From positions 1 through 64,000 of the forward strand of contig CANRCK010000001.1 in the NCBI GenBank assembly GCA_947629095.1: a stretch of 64,000 bases of DNA, read 5' to 3'. Position numbers and translations under genes: made by a program. The stretch's first letter is position 1. Every line of letters starts with the position of its first letter. This stretch comes from an uncultured Clostridia bacterium (GTDB lineage Bacteria; Bacillota; Clostridia; Christensenellales; Borkfalkiaceae). Positions 8,735 to 17,577 of the stretch are shown here, piece by piece. Below the pieces are notes generated by a model that ran no database searches, was not told the origin of the DNA, and worked only from the letters and a program-made list of their open reading frames with translations.

Positions 8735-9994
8735 CTAACGCACCTGCCCCGCGCCCTTTATAACGTATTTGTATGTTGTGAGTTCGTTTATGCCCATAGG
8801 TCCGCGAGCATGCAGTTTTTGGGTGGAAATTCCTATTTCGGCGCCGAGGCCGAATTCCCCGCCGTCGGTAAAACGGGTTGAAGCGTTTACGTATACCGCC
8901 GCGCTGTCGACAGTGCGGGTGAATAATTCGGCGTTCTTTTCGTTTTGCGTAACAATGCAGTCGCTGTGACCCGTGCCATGGATTGCAATATGGGTTATTG
9001 CCGCTTTGACGTCTTCCACCACTTTTACCGCTGCTATGTAATCCAAAAACTCCGTGTCAAAATCGTTTTCGCCTGCCGGCAAGCAGTTTTGCAGACCGTT
9101 CAAAATACCGCGGGAAGCTTCGTCGAGTTTCAAAGTGACTTTATTTTCCGCCCTGTCAATAACGAGGCGCCTGTGGAGTACGGGGAGAAAATCACGGGCA
9201 ATATTCTTGTTTACAAGGCACACCTCCATTGCATTGCATACGGAAGGTCTGCTGCATTTTGCGTTTTCGATTATATCGAGCGCCTTGTCAAAATCTGCCG
9301 ATTCGTCCACATATACGTGGCAAATGCCCGTGCCTGTTTGTATGCAGGGCACTTTTGCATTCTCAATACAGCTCTTTATAAGATTGTTCCCGCCCCTCGG
9401 AATCAATAGGTCTACGTAGCCAACCGCCCCCATAAGCGTTTTTGCGCTTTCGTGGGTTGTATCTTCGATTAAATTGACCAAACTGCGGGATACGCCTGCC
9501 TTTTTCAAGCCCTTGTTCATTGCGCTCACTATTGCGCGGGCGGAGCCGTACGCCTCCTTGCCAATCCTCAGAACGCATACGTTGCCGCTCTTTATAGTAA
9601 GCGCAACGGCGTCTGCGGTTACATTGGGGCGGGCTTCGTAAATTATTGCAACTACGCCCAAAGGCACCCTTACCTTTTTAATTATAAGCCCGTTGGGACG
9701 GACGGTCTCTTCCGGCAGCGCGCCCAAAGGATCGTGGAATTTGGCAATTTCGCGCATGCTGTCAGCCATGGCGCGCACGCGCTCCTCGGTCAACGTCAAT
9801 CTGTCCAGAAGCGACGGATTCAAAATACCTTTTGCCCCTTCAACGTCTATGGCATTTGCCCTCAAAATCGGCTTTGCGTCGTCGACAATCGCCGCCGCCA
9901 TATTGATTAAGGCGGCGTTGCGCTGTTCGCTTGACATAAGCGCGGCATAATTTTTTGCCGATTTTGCGTTTTCGAGAATTTCAAGAGTTGTCAT
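8735..9994 (-). CDS. proA: gamma-glutamyl phosphate reductase
   Basis: Second step of proline synthesis: NADPH-dependent reduction of glutamyl 5-phosphate to glutamate semialdehyde in the cytosol. The 419 aa length is normal. The catalytic cysteine lies in the PSVCNAMEV motif, and the C-terminus has the family motif FTDGGEFGLGAEIGIST. It overlaps the end of proB by 4 bp (ATGA type), so the two are translationally coupled and the labile glutamyl phosphate can be handed on directly. It probably shares the proB promoter. tRNA-Gly follows downstream with its own promoter. Confidence 0.97.
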   Translation of the reverse strand: MTTLEILENAKSAKNYAALMSSEQRNAALINMAAAIVDDAKPILRANAIDVEGAKGILNPSLLDRLTLTEERVRAMADSMREIAKFHDPLGALPEETVRPNGLIIKKVRVPLGVVAIIYEARPNVTADAVALTIKSGNVCVLRIGKEAYGSARAIVSAMNKGLKKAGVSRSLVNLIEDTTHESAKTLMGAVGYVDLLIPRGGNNLIKSCIENAKVPCIQTGTGICHVYVDESADFDKALDIIENAKCSRPSVCNAMEVCLVNKNIARDFLPVLHRRLVIDRAENKVTLKLDEASRGILNGLQNCLPAGENDFDTEFLDYIAAVKVVEDVKAAITHIAIHGTGHSDCIVTQNEKNAELFTRTVDSAAVYVNASTRFTDGGEFGLGAEIGISTQKLHARGPMGINELTTYKYVIKGAGQVR

Positions 9995-10755
9995 TTCCGT
10001 TTAAACCTCGTTCCGACATTCTCTCCGTTTACCGCCCCGTATAAAATTTGCGGGTCGGCGCCGTTGGCGATTATCATATCTATCCCCGCCTGCATACACC
10101 TCTTTGCCGCGGAAAGCTTGGTTGCCATACCACCCGTGCCCAACGAGCTGCCCGCTCCACCTGCAAGCGACTCGATTTTATCGTCTATATCATTTACCTC
10201 CGGAACAATCCGCGCGGCAGCGTCCCTGTGCGGATCAGCCGTATACAACCCGTTGATATCCGAAAGAAGGACGAGCAAATCCGCTTTTACTATTACGGAC
10301 ACTACGGCGGCAAGCGTGTCGTTATCTCCAACAACTATTTCGTCGGTAGCTACCGTGTCGTTTTCATTGATTATAGGGATAGCCCCAAAGCCAATCAAAC
10401 GGAAAAGCGTGTTTTCGAGGTGTGCTCTGCGTACGGGATTTTCAACGTCGTCGCCCGTAATTAAAATTTGTGCGACAGTATGATTATATTCACCGAAGAG
10501 CTTATCGTATACATACATAAGCTCACACTGACCAACGGCTGCTGCCACCTGTTTTGAGGGCACGTCCTCAGGGCGTGAAGAAAGACCGAGCTTACCCACT
10601 CCCATTGCAATTGCGCCGGACGACACAAGCAACACCTCGTGCCCTGCGTTCTGCAAATCGGAAATAACTTCACAAAGCTTGCCCACCCGGCGTATATTCA
10701 ATTTTCCGTTTGGGTACGTTAGCGTTGACGTACCAACCTTTACTACAATCCTCAT
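9991..10755 (-). CDS. proB: glutamate 5-kinase, short form without PUA domain
   Basis: Phosphorylates glutamate with ATP, the first and feedback-controlled step of proline synthesis. Predicted 254 aa from ATG 10755. Motifs seen: VKVGTSTL (N-terminal nucleotide/substrate loop), SSGAIAMG, INENDTVAT, GDNDTLAA and GTGGMATKLSAAK. The protein ends where the amino acid kinase domain ends, so the C-terminal PUA domain of the E. coli enzyme is absent; short forms are known in other Firmicutes. An in-frame TTG at 10794 lies inside the -35 box and is not a plausible start. No SD precedes ATG 10755 and the -10 box ends 10 nt before it, so the mRNA is predicted to be nearly leaderless. Confidence 0.95.
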   Translation of the reverse strand: MRIVVKVGTSTLTYPNGKLNIRRVGKLCEVISDLQNAGHEVLLVSSGAIAMGVGKLGLSSRPEDVPSKQVAAAVGQCELMYVYDKLFGEYNHTVAQILITGDDVENPVRRAHLENTLFRLIGFGAIPIINENDTVATDEIVVGDNDTLAAVVSVIVKADLLVLLSDINGLYTADPHRDAAARIVPEVNDIDDKIESLAGGAGSSLGTGGMATKLSAAKRCMQAGIDMIIANGADPQILYGAVNGENVGTRFKRK

Positions 10756-10765
10756 ATTTTTATCT

Positions 10766-10794
10766 AAAATACAACTTTTTTGCCGTTCCGTCAA
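10766..10794 (-). promoter_or_regulatory. proBA promoter abutting the start codon
   Basis: TTGACG (10789-10794) and TATTTT (10766-10771) are 17 bp apart on the minus strand. The -10 box ends 10 nt before ATG 10755, predicting a 5' UTR of about 3-4 nt. Confidence 0.7.
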
Positions 10795-10827
10795 TAAATT
10801 TCTTTAAAAAGTATTGCTGTAACGCTT

Positions 10828-10857
10828 AAAACGGCAGAGCGTTAATTGCCCTGCCGC
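10828..10857 (-). terminator. terminator of gdhA
   Basis: On the minus strand a stem CGGCAG(GGC)/(GCT)CTGCCG with an AT loop is followed by TTTT. It lies between gdhA and the proB promoter. Confidence 0.75.
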
Positions 10858-10876
10858 AGTATAAAATGTTCTTTAA

Positions 10877-12229
<1,353 letters not shown>

Positions 12230-12264
12230 TTATGCGCATAATTATATAAATTTTATTTATGGAC

Positions 12265-12293
12265 ATTATAACATAGGCTTAATTTTTTATCAA
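12265..12293 (-). promoter_or_regulatory. gdhA promoter
   Basis: TTGATA (12288-12293) and TATAAT (12265-12270) are 17 bp apart on the minus strand. The predicted leader is about 47 nt. Confidence 0.85.
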
Positions 12294-12498
12294 TCAATAG
12301 CGCGCGCAGATACTATTCCGATAACTTATACATAGTATAAACTACACTTATAGTTTGGGGGCTAAATTTGCCTTACCGTCGGAAAATTATCTGCTTTATG
12401 TCCAATATAAAAATTCAGACTATGTGCAACAAATATTAACATATGCAAATTGCTGAATTAGCAAGGCTTGGGGGAGGGCAGGTTTTCTCACGTTTTTA
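12294..12498. other. non-coding spacer between gdhA promoter and tRNA-Ser terminator
   Basis: This is the middle part of a gap of about 326 bp between gdhA and tRNA-Ser. It is AT-rich, with a weak palindromic run near 12328-12346 (TTATACATAGTATAA). I see no credible ORF or RNA gene in it. Confidence 0.5.
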
Positions 12499-12531
12499 TA
12501 AAAAAAGAACGCAAGTTTGTTCAACTTACGT
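12499..12531 (-). terminator. terminator of tRNA-Ser
   Basis: On the minus strand arms ACGTAAGTT and AACTTGCGT around GAACA are followed by TCTTTTTTT. The sequence is closely related to the tRNA-Leu terminator at 26112. Confidence 0.9.
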
Positions 12532-12537
12532 CCCACT

Positions 12538-12628
12538 TGGCGCAGAGAAGAGGATTTGAACCTCCGGACGGGTATCAGCCGCCACACGATTTCCAATCGT
12601 GCGCCTTAAGCCACTCAGCCATCTCTGC
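12538..12628 (-). tRNA. tRNA-Ser (anticodon GGA)
   Basis: The acceptor is GCAGAGA/TCTCTGC with discriminator G and an encoded CCA (12538-12540). The anticodon stem CACGA/TCGTG holds loop TTGGAAA, giving GGA. A long variable arm is present, as expected for serine tRNAs. Confidence 0.96.
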
Positions 12629-12662
12629 ATCGTTGCCCGGCATTTTTCAGCCCAGCTATTTA

Positions 12663-12691
12663 ATGATATAAAATTTCTTTGAAAAAATCAA
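12663..12691 (-). promoter_or_regulatory. promoter of tRNA-Ser
   Basis: TTGATT (12686-12691) and TATCAT (12663-12668) are 17 bp apart on the minus strand. The start is predicted about 28 nt before the mature tRNA. Confidence 0.7.
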
Positions 12692-12742
12692 GTATTTTTA
12701 TTATTTCTCAACGATTTTATCTCAAAATTTATTAACTTATAG

Positions 12743-13132
12743 TCACAGGACGGCATAATCCGTAAGCAAAAGCTTATCAAGAGCGCGGAAGTTTTCTGGG
12801 TAAGCGTTTTCTCCGCGATATCTGATTATTTTGCCGTCGGAAAATTTTATTGAAAGTTCCCAAATACGCTCGCTTAAGCACCGCTCCTTAATTAAGTACC
12901 TCTTCTTCCACTTATTTACGTGCAATCCACTGAACGCAACCAAAAATTCTTTCTTTTTGCCGCCGTAAAACCGCAGCAGTTCACCCGTGACGTGCCTTTT
13001 ATAATATCCAACGTCGCTGCCGTCGGCTCTTACCACGATGTTTACAGCACGAAGATATTTATTTGTTGAAAATGATATTTCCGTGAACTGCTGCATACGC
13101 TTGTCAAAACCGTTTATTCTTTTGCTTATCAT
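12743..13132 (-). CDS. hypothetical protein, 129 aa
   Basis: I do not recognise this protein. It is soluble, basic and rich in aromatic residues, without a signal peptide or transmembrane segment. Its C-terminal half (IKFSDGKIIRYRGENAYPENF) looks like beta strands ending in a short helix. SD AGAGG precedes ATG 13132. It is divergent from the thioesterase gene, and a 25-bp inverted repeat lies between them. Nothing in the context assigns a function. Confidence 0.75.
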   Translation of the reverse strand: MISKRINGFDKRMQQFTEISFSTNKYLRAVNIVVRADGSDVGYYKRHVTGELLRFYGGKKKEFLVAFSGLHVNKWKKRYLIKERCLSERIWELSIKFSDGKIIRYRGENAYPENFRALDKLLLTDYAVL

Positions 13133-13166
13133 ATTTTTATCCTCTTTTAATTATATTTTAAGGCAT

Positions 13167-13191
13167 AAATATGACGAAAAACGTCATATTT
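13167..13191. promoter_or_regulatory. 25-bp inverted repeat between divergent genes
   Basis: Perfect 10-bp arms AAATATGACG and CGTCATATTT flank AAAAA. It lies between the hypothetical gene and the thioesterase promoter (-35 box at 13208). There is no T-run on either side, so an operator is more likely than a terminator. Confidence 0.6.
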
Positions 13192-13207
13192 AAAAATAAA
13201 TTTAAAG

Positions 13208-13236
13208 TTGACAGCAAAATTTTTATATGATAAAAT
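13208..13236 (+). promoter_or_regulatory. thioesterase promoter abutting the start codon
   Basis: TTGACA (13208-13213) and TAAAAT (13231-13236) are 17 bp apart. The -10 box ends 7 nt before ATG 13244, which predicts a leaderless mRNA. Confidence 0.8.
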
Positions 13237-13243
13237 CATCTAT

Positions 13244-13744
13244 ATGAAAGTTCTAAAAAAACAAAGAAACAGTAAGATGTGCATTATGTGCGGACTTGAC
13301 AATGAGTACGGAGTGCGCGCGCCTTTCTATTCGATGGAGGACGGAACCGTTACCACTCTCTTCTCCTACCGCGAACAGCATCAGAGTTACCCGGGCAGGG
13401 TTCACGGCGGACTTATAACGGCAATGCTGGATGAACTTGGGCTTAGGGCGCTTTGGGCGACGGAGCTTGACGAAAAAACATTCGGAGTTACGCTGTCGCT
13501 TGAAACAAAGTACAGAAAACCCGTACCCTACGGTGTGGAGCTTTTGGGGCACGGAAAGATAGTTAAGGATACGGGTAATTTTTTAACCGCAGAAACGCGC
13601 ATACTTGACAGGGACGGGCAGGTGCTTGCCAACGGCATAATCAAGTACGTAAAGCTCGATCCGCAGAAGATTCAGGCAGGAGTTGTAACGCACGAGGAAA
13701 TGTGTTACCTGATTGACGACGGGATATCCGAAATCGATATATAA
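13244..13744 (+). CDS. PaaI-type hotdog-fold thioesterase
   Basis: Predicted 166 aa protein of the acyl-CoA thioesterase hotdog superfamily. The core shows HGGLITAMLDELGLRA, where the helix-capping HGG and the acidic D/E of the active site lie, followed by the strand VTLSLETKYRKPVPYG. An N-terminal CxxC (MCIMCG) is shared by some clostridial members. The substrate is unknown. The in-frame TTG at 13208 is the -35 box and is not the start. ATG 13244 has no SD and fits a leaderless transcript; ATG 13277 is the alternative. A shared terminator separates it from hom. Confidence 0.88.
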   Translation: MKVLKKQRNSKMCIMCGLDNEYGVRAPFYSMEDGTVTTLFSYREQHQSYPGRVHGGLITAMLDELGLRALWATELDEKTFGVTLSLETKYRKPVPYGVELLGHGKIVKDTGNFLTAETRILDRDGQVLANGIIKYVKLDPQKIQAGVVTHEEMCYLIDDGISEIDI

Positions 13745-13756
13745 AATTGCATTATA

Positions 13757-13783
13757 AAAGCCTCCGGACAATCCGGAGGCTTT
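13757..13783. terminator. bidirectional terminator between thioesterase gene and hom
   Basis: Arms AAAGCCTCCGGA / TCCGGAGGCTTT with a 3-nt loop, between convergent genes. Confidence 0.93.
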
Positions 13784-13799
13784 ATGGTTTTTACGGGAA

Positions 13800-15089
13800 T
13801 TATGAAACAACGCGTATCACAGCCGCCACGCGCGTTTCGGTTAAATCTTTATCTATTGCCGCTACAGCCTTTTTTATATTGGACTCGCGCGTGGAATGCG
13901 TAACCAAAATAAGGTTGACTGCACCTTCCTTGTCGTTCCCATCGATATCCTGCACTACCTGCGCAACGCTTATGCCATATTTGCCGAGAACAGACGTAAC
14001 CTTTGAAAGCTCGCCCGCCTTGTCGGCGGCAAGAAATCTAAGATAATAAGCGCTTTGGAAATTTGTTATAAATTTGGTATCGGGAGCGGCGGTTTCGGTG
14101 TTTTCAAATGTGGAATACCTGTGCTGTGTGTGGGTTGCGCAATAGATTACGTCGCCTACAATCGCACTGCCTGTGGGAAGCGCGCCTGCGCCGCGACCGT
14201 ATAACATAACGTCCCCCACGCTGTCGCCCGTGATATAGACGGCATTATAGCTGTCGTTTACGCTTGCAAGCGGATGATTTACTCGTACAAAAGAAGGATG
14301 CACACGGACTTCAACTCCCTTTTCGGAATCCTTGCCTATGGCAAGAAGCTTAATCACGTAGCCAAGCTTTTTGCCGTAAGCTATGTCCACGGGAGAAATG
14401 TTTGTGATGCCCTCGCGATAAATTTCGGTGTAGGGTATTTTTTTATTGAAACAGATGCTGGAAAGAATGGAGAGCTTATAAGTTGCGTCATATCCATCCA
14501 CGTCCGAAGTGGGATCGGCTTCGGCATAGCCGAGAGCCTGCGCTTCCTTTATTACTTCCCCGTACGACTTGCCGTCGTTGGTCATCTTTGTGAGAATATA
14601 ATTGGTGGTGCCGTTGATAATGCCTATAAGGGAAGTTATTTTGTTGCCCTGAAGGTTATCCAAAAGAGCGCGTATTACGGGAACGCCGCCTACGCATGTT
14701 GCTTCATAGAACAAACCTACGTGATTGTGCTTTGCGGCTTTTTCAAGCTCGTAGCCGTATTTGCAGTAGAGTTCCTTGTTGGAAGTTACAACCGACTTGC
14801 CGGCATTCAACGCGGCAAGGACGTAGGATTTTGCAGGTTCAACGCCGCCCATTACCTCTATAATAATATCAACCTCTGGATTAGAGCAAACCTCTGAAAT
14901 GTTTGAGGCTACTTTGCTTTCATCGACGCCGAGGGCATGAATACGCTCCTTGCGCACTTCGAGAACGGACTCTACAGATATATCTACACCGTGGGTCTGA
15001 ATATATTTTTGTCTGTGCTCGGTAAGGATTTTATATGTTCCTCCGCCCACAACGCCGAGTCCCAAAATGGCAACGCCGACTTTTTTCAT
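13800..15089 (-). CDS. hom: homoserine dehydrogenase with ACT domain
   Basis: NAD(P)H-dependent reduction of aspartate semialdehyde to homoserine, on the route to threonine and methionine. Predicted 429 aa from ATG 15089, which has GGAGG 7-8 nt upstream. The N-terminal Rossmann motif is AILGLGVVGGG. The catalytic domain has ADPTSDVDGYD. The C-terminal ACT domain (about 350-420, beginning YYLRFLAADKAGELSKV) suggests allosteric feedback. It overlaps coaX by 4 bp and is the last gene of a three-gene operon with coaX and a probable vitamin transporter. No other threonine gene is nearby. Confidence 0.95.
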   Translation of the reverse strand: MKKVGVAILGLGVVGGGTYKILTEHRQKYIQTHGVDISVESVLEVRKERIHALGVDESKVASNISEVCSNPEVDIIIEVMGGVEPAKSYVLAALNAGKSVVTSNKELYCKYGYELEKAAKHNHVGLFYEATCVGGVPVIRALLDNLQGNKITSLIGIINGTTNYILTKMTNDGKSYGEVIKEAQALGYAEADPTSDVDGYDATYKLSILSSICFNKKIPYTEIYREGITNISPVDIAYGKKLGYVIKLLAIGKDSEKGVEVRVHPSFVRVNHPLASVNDSYNAVYITGDSVGDVMLYGRGAGALPTGSAIVGDVIYCATHTQHRYSTFENTETAAPDTKFITNFQSAYYLRFLAADKAGELSKVTSVLGKYGISVAQVVQDIDGNDKEGAVNLILVTHSTRESNIKKAVAAIDKDLTETRVAAVIRVVS

Positions 15090-15868
15090 TTTTTTGCCTC
15101 CGTACAATTGAGATTATATAGATAGTTCAATCCGTTCAATGTAAGCAACTTGTCTACCTCGTCAATGCAAGAAATTTCTTTGGCTATCACTTCGGAAAAG
15201 CCGCCGGTTGCAATAACCTTTACGTTCTCGCACTTCATTTCACGTTTGATCCTTTTGACAAGATATTCAACCAGCCCGGCAAAGCCGTAAAAAATTCCGG
15301 ACTGCATATTGGTTACGGTATTTTTACCTATAACCCTTTCAGGGCGCTCTATTTCCACCCTCGGAAGTTTTGCCGTGCCGTTTACAAGACTGTCAAGCGA
15401 ACCTTTTATGCCCGGAGCTATTACACCGCCTATAAAATGACCGCGCTCATCGATTACGTTAAAAGTTGTTGCCGTTCCGAAATCCACCACAATCAAAGGA
15501 TAGCCGTATTTTTTAACCGCAGCTACGTTGTTGACAACCCTGTCGGCGCCTACTTCCTTTGCGTCGTCAACCTTTAAATTCAAACCCGTTTTAAGACCGG
15601 GTCCAAGCATAAGCGGCTTAATTTGCAGATATGTACGGCACATCCTGTCGAGCGTATAATCCAAAGACGGCACAACCGACGAAATTATTCCGCCGGTAAT
15701 CTGCTCCGCTTCTATTCCGTTATTGTTTAAAATGGATATGAGTTGAACGCCGTATTCATCGGAAGTGCGCTTGTGCTCGGTAGCTATGCGGAAGCTGAGT
15801 TTAAGCGTTTGCCCGTCAAATACGGCATATTTTATATTGGTATTGCCTACGTCAAGACAAAGTATCAT
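15086..15868 (-). CDS. coaX: type III pantothenate kinase
   Basis: Commits pantothenate to coenzyme A synthesis. The 260 aa protein has the ASKHA-fold motifs LCLDVGNTNIKYAVF (phosphate 1), GADRVVNNVAA, and VVDFGTATTFNVID, typical of CoaX, which is insensitive to CoA feedback. SD GAAGGTG precedes ATG. It overlaps the upstream membrane protein by 4 bp and hom downstream by 4 bp, so the three are co-translated. The upstream S-component-like protein may supply its substrate. Confidence 0.96.
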   Translation of the reverse strand: MILCLDVGNTNIKYAVFDGQTLKLSFRIATEHKRTSDEYGVQLISILNNNGIEAEQITGGIISSVVPSLDYTLDRMCRTYLQIKPLMLGPGLKTGLNLKVDDAKEVGADRVVNNVAAVKKYGYPLIVVDFGTATTFNVIDERGHFIGGVIAPGIKGSLDSLVNGTAKLPRVEIERPERVIGKNTVTNMQSGIFYGFAGLVEYLVKRIKREMKCENVKVIATGGFSEVIAKEISCIDEVDKLLTLNGLNYLYNLNCTEAKK

Positions 15869-16533
15869 TTAACACCTTCGGAGTCCGCGCTGTGCGCCGA
15901 ATTCAGCGTGGCTTCCGCCACAAAATCATTTTGAGCCGTGCTGTTTGCCGCTTTCTTGGGGGCTATCTTTTTGCCTATTTTCTGTAAAACCATTACATAT
16001 ATGGGTACAAGAATAAAGCAAGCCGCCAACTCAATAGGAAAATAGATGGCTATAGCTACCTCAAAAAGTTGGCTGAAAATACCCAATGCGTTGCCCGTCC
16101 AAATATTCACGGCAGAAATATATAAGACAGTATTCGTTACGGAGCCGACCACACCTGCAATTGCCGCGGGCAATTTTTCCTTTATGAATTTATTTTTACA
16201 TTTTCCGAAAAGCCGCGAAAGCCCGAAGTATGTCCAATAGGCGGTCACACCGATAAACATACGGGGCAAAACGCTGATCAGCGGATTTGCATAAAATACG
16301 AACGAGGGTAATATCAAGCAAAACAGGCAGCTTGCAAACCCAAGCAATGTGCCTCCGAGAAAGCTCTTGTGCCAATCGTCGTAAATACTCAAGGCTATAG
16401 AAACGGGAAGCGATAAAATGCAAGCCGTCACTCCCACTCCCGCCAACAACGTGCTCTCAAGAATAAAAAGCACGAAAATGAGCGCAGCCATTACACCGAC
16501 AAACGCGATAAAATGCGCCTTGTCCTTTTTCAT
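15865..16533 (-). CDS. ECF-type transporter S component, probably for pantothenate
   Basis: Predicted 222 aa, five to six transmembrane helices. The start is ATG 16533, with GGAGG 5 nt upstream; a longer in-frame ORF extends to 16572 without an SD. Size, topology and the conserved helical hairpins fit the substrate-binding S component of energy-coupling factor vitamin transporters, which use a shared EcfA/A'/T module encoded elsewhere. The 4-bp overlap with coaX suggests pantothenate as substrate (PanT-like); this is inference from context. The tail after the last helix is Ala/Ser-rich and of low complexity. Confidence 0.8.
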   Translation of the reverse strand: MKKDKAHFIAFVGVMAALIFVLFILESTLLAGVGVTACILSLPVSIALSIYDDWHKSFLGGTLLGFASCLFCLILPSFVFYANPLISVLPRMFIGVTAYWTYFGLSRLFGKCKNKFIKEKLPAAIAGVVGSVTNTVLYISAVNIWTGNALGIFSQLFEVAIAIYFPIELAACFILVPIYVMVLQKIGKKIAPKKAANSTAQNDFVAEATLNSAHSADSEGVK

Positions 16534-16639
16534 AAAAACCTCCGTCGGGTTCCGTATGGATACCCGCAGCAAAAAATATTATACTTTAACACGGTCGGAT
16601 TGACAGATATCCGCCGAAAGTACCTTAAAAATATGCTTT

Positions 16640-16668
16640 ATTATAACATCTGCAAAAAAGTTTGGCAA
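16640..16668 (-). promoter_or_regulatory. promoter of the transporter-coaX-hom operon
   Basis: TTGCCA (16663-16668) and TATAAT (16640-16645) are 17 bp apart on the minus strand. The leader is about 100 nt. A second TATAAT-like box with a poor -35 (CTGTCA) lies nearer the gene. Confidence 0.8.
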
Positions 16669-16785
16669 GCGATTGAGCGCAGTGTAACATTTTAACGAAA
16701 AAATAAATATTATTTAATATAAACTATACTGCACGCACTCCATACAATATTACATACGCCGTGCAGCTTTATCAAAGGAGGAATT

Positions 16786-17007
16786 ATGAACATTTTTTCG
16801 CAGTTTTGCGGCAACAACGGATGCCTTTGGATTTTGATCCTTTTACTTCTTGCGGCAAGTTGCAGCGGTAACGGGATAGAAAGCGTACTTGCAGGAAGCT
16901 GTACGCCCATACTTATAGCGCTGGTATACAGCATGTGGAGGAACGGTACGCTTGCAAATTTGCTCTACGGAAGCAACAACGGTTGCGGTTGCGGATGCAA
17001 CGGCTGA
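16786..17007 (+). CDS. Cys/Gly-rich small membrane protein
   Basis: 73 aa with a hydrophobic core (WILILLLLAASC) and a second hydrophobic segment, and the cysteine tail GCGCGCNG at the C-terminus. The SD AAAGGAGG is very strong. Similar Cys-rich micropeptides occur widely in Clostridia and are often annotated as high-cysteine proteins without a function. The CGCGC tail could bind metal or form disulfides; that is inference. It is a monocistronic unit closed by a strong terminator. Confidence 0.8.
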   Translation: MNIFSQFCGNNGCLWILILLLLAASCSGNGIESVLAGSCTPILIALVYSMWRNGTLANLLYGSNNGCGCGCNG

Positions 17008-17021
17008 GCCATAAGCAAACC

Positions 17022-17056
17022 AAAAGGGGTGCCCGCGGGCGCCCCTTTAATTTTGT
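17022..17056. terminator. terminator between micropeptide and Nudix gene
   Basis: Arms AAAGGGGTGCC / GGCGCCCCTTT (one G-T pair), then a T-rich run on the plus strand. It also overlaps the 3' end of the convergent Nudix gene. Confidence 0.88.
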
Positions 17057-17577
17057 TTTTTTAAAAGATACCCATATACAGCCGCAACCGTTTTAGCATC
17101 GGAAATTTCTCCGTTTTCAATCATTTCCCGCACGCGCTCCAAGGGAACGAACGAGAGATTCAAAAATTCGCCGTCATCCAGCTTTTGCGCAATATATATT
17201 GCGTTTTTTGCAAAAAACAGATGAATGATTTCGTCGGTATATCCAGGCGAAGGATATATAAAACCGAGCGGCTCCATTTCTGCGCGGTATCCCGTTTCTT
17301 CTTCAAGTTCCCGTACTGCCGCGGCGACAGGCTCCTCTCCTTCGTTTATCATTCCGGCGGGAATTTCATACAATTCTTTGCCATAGGCATAGCGGAATTG
17401 CTTTACAAGCAGAACTTTGCCGTCATTTATAAAAAGCACCGCCGCACCGCCCGCATGGCGGACAATCTCTCTTTTGGCGGCGCTTCCGTTAGGCAGGCGG
17501 ACGTCGTCCACAACAAGATTGAGAATTTTTCCACGGTAAATGGTTTTTCCGCCTGTCTTTTCTTCCTTAAAACTCAT
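17047..17577 (-). CDS. nudF: Nudix hydrolase, ADP-ribose pyrophosphatase type
   Basis: Cytosolic hydrolysis of ADP-ribose to AMP and ribose 5-phosphate is the expected activity. The 176 aa protein carries a complete Nudix box beginning GEEPVAAAVRELEEETGY (about residues 73-95), and a Pro residue downstream (PSPGYTDE) fits the ADP-ribose branch. The ATG overlaps the stop of the upstream hypothetical gene by 4 bp, so the two form an operon. Activity on another NDP-X substrate is possible. Confidence 0.9.
   Translation of the reverse strand: MSFKEEKTGGKTIYRGKILNLVVDDVRLPNGSAAKREIVRHAGGAAVLFINDGKVLLVKQFRYAYGKELYEIPAGMINEGEEPVAAAVRELEEETGYRAEMEPLGFIYPSPGYTDEIIHLFFAKNAIYIAQKLDDGEFLNLSFVPLERVREMIENGEISDAKTVAAVYGYLLKKQN

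Noticed and set aside
12468-12671. Open frame on the plus strand across tRNA-Ser
   Set aside because: It overlaps a clear tRNA gene and its terminator and has no coding features.
13208-13243. N-terminal extension of the thioesterase from TTG 13208
   Set aside because: The TTG is part of the TTGACA -35 box and the extension would span the whole promoter.
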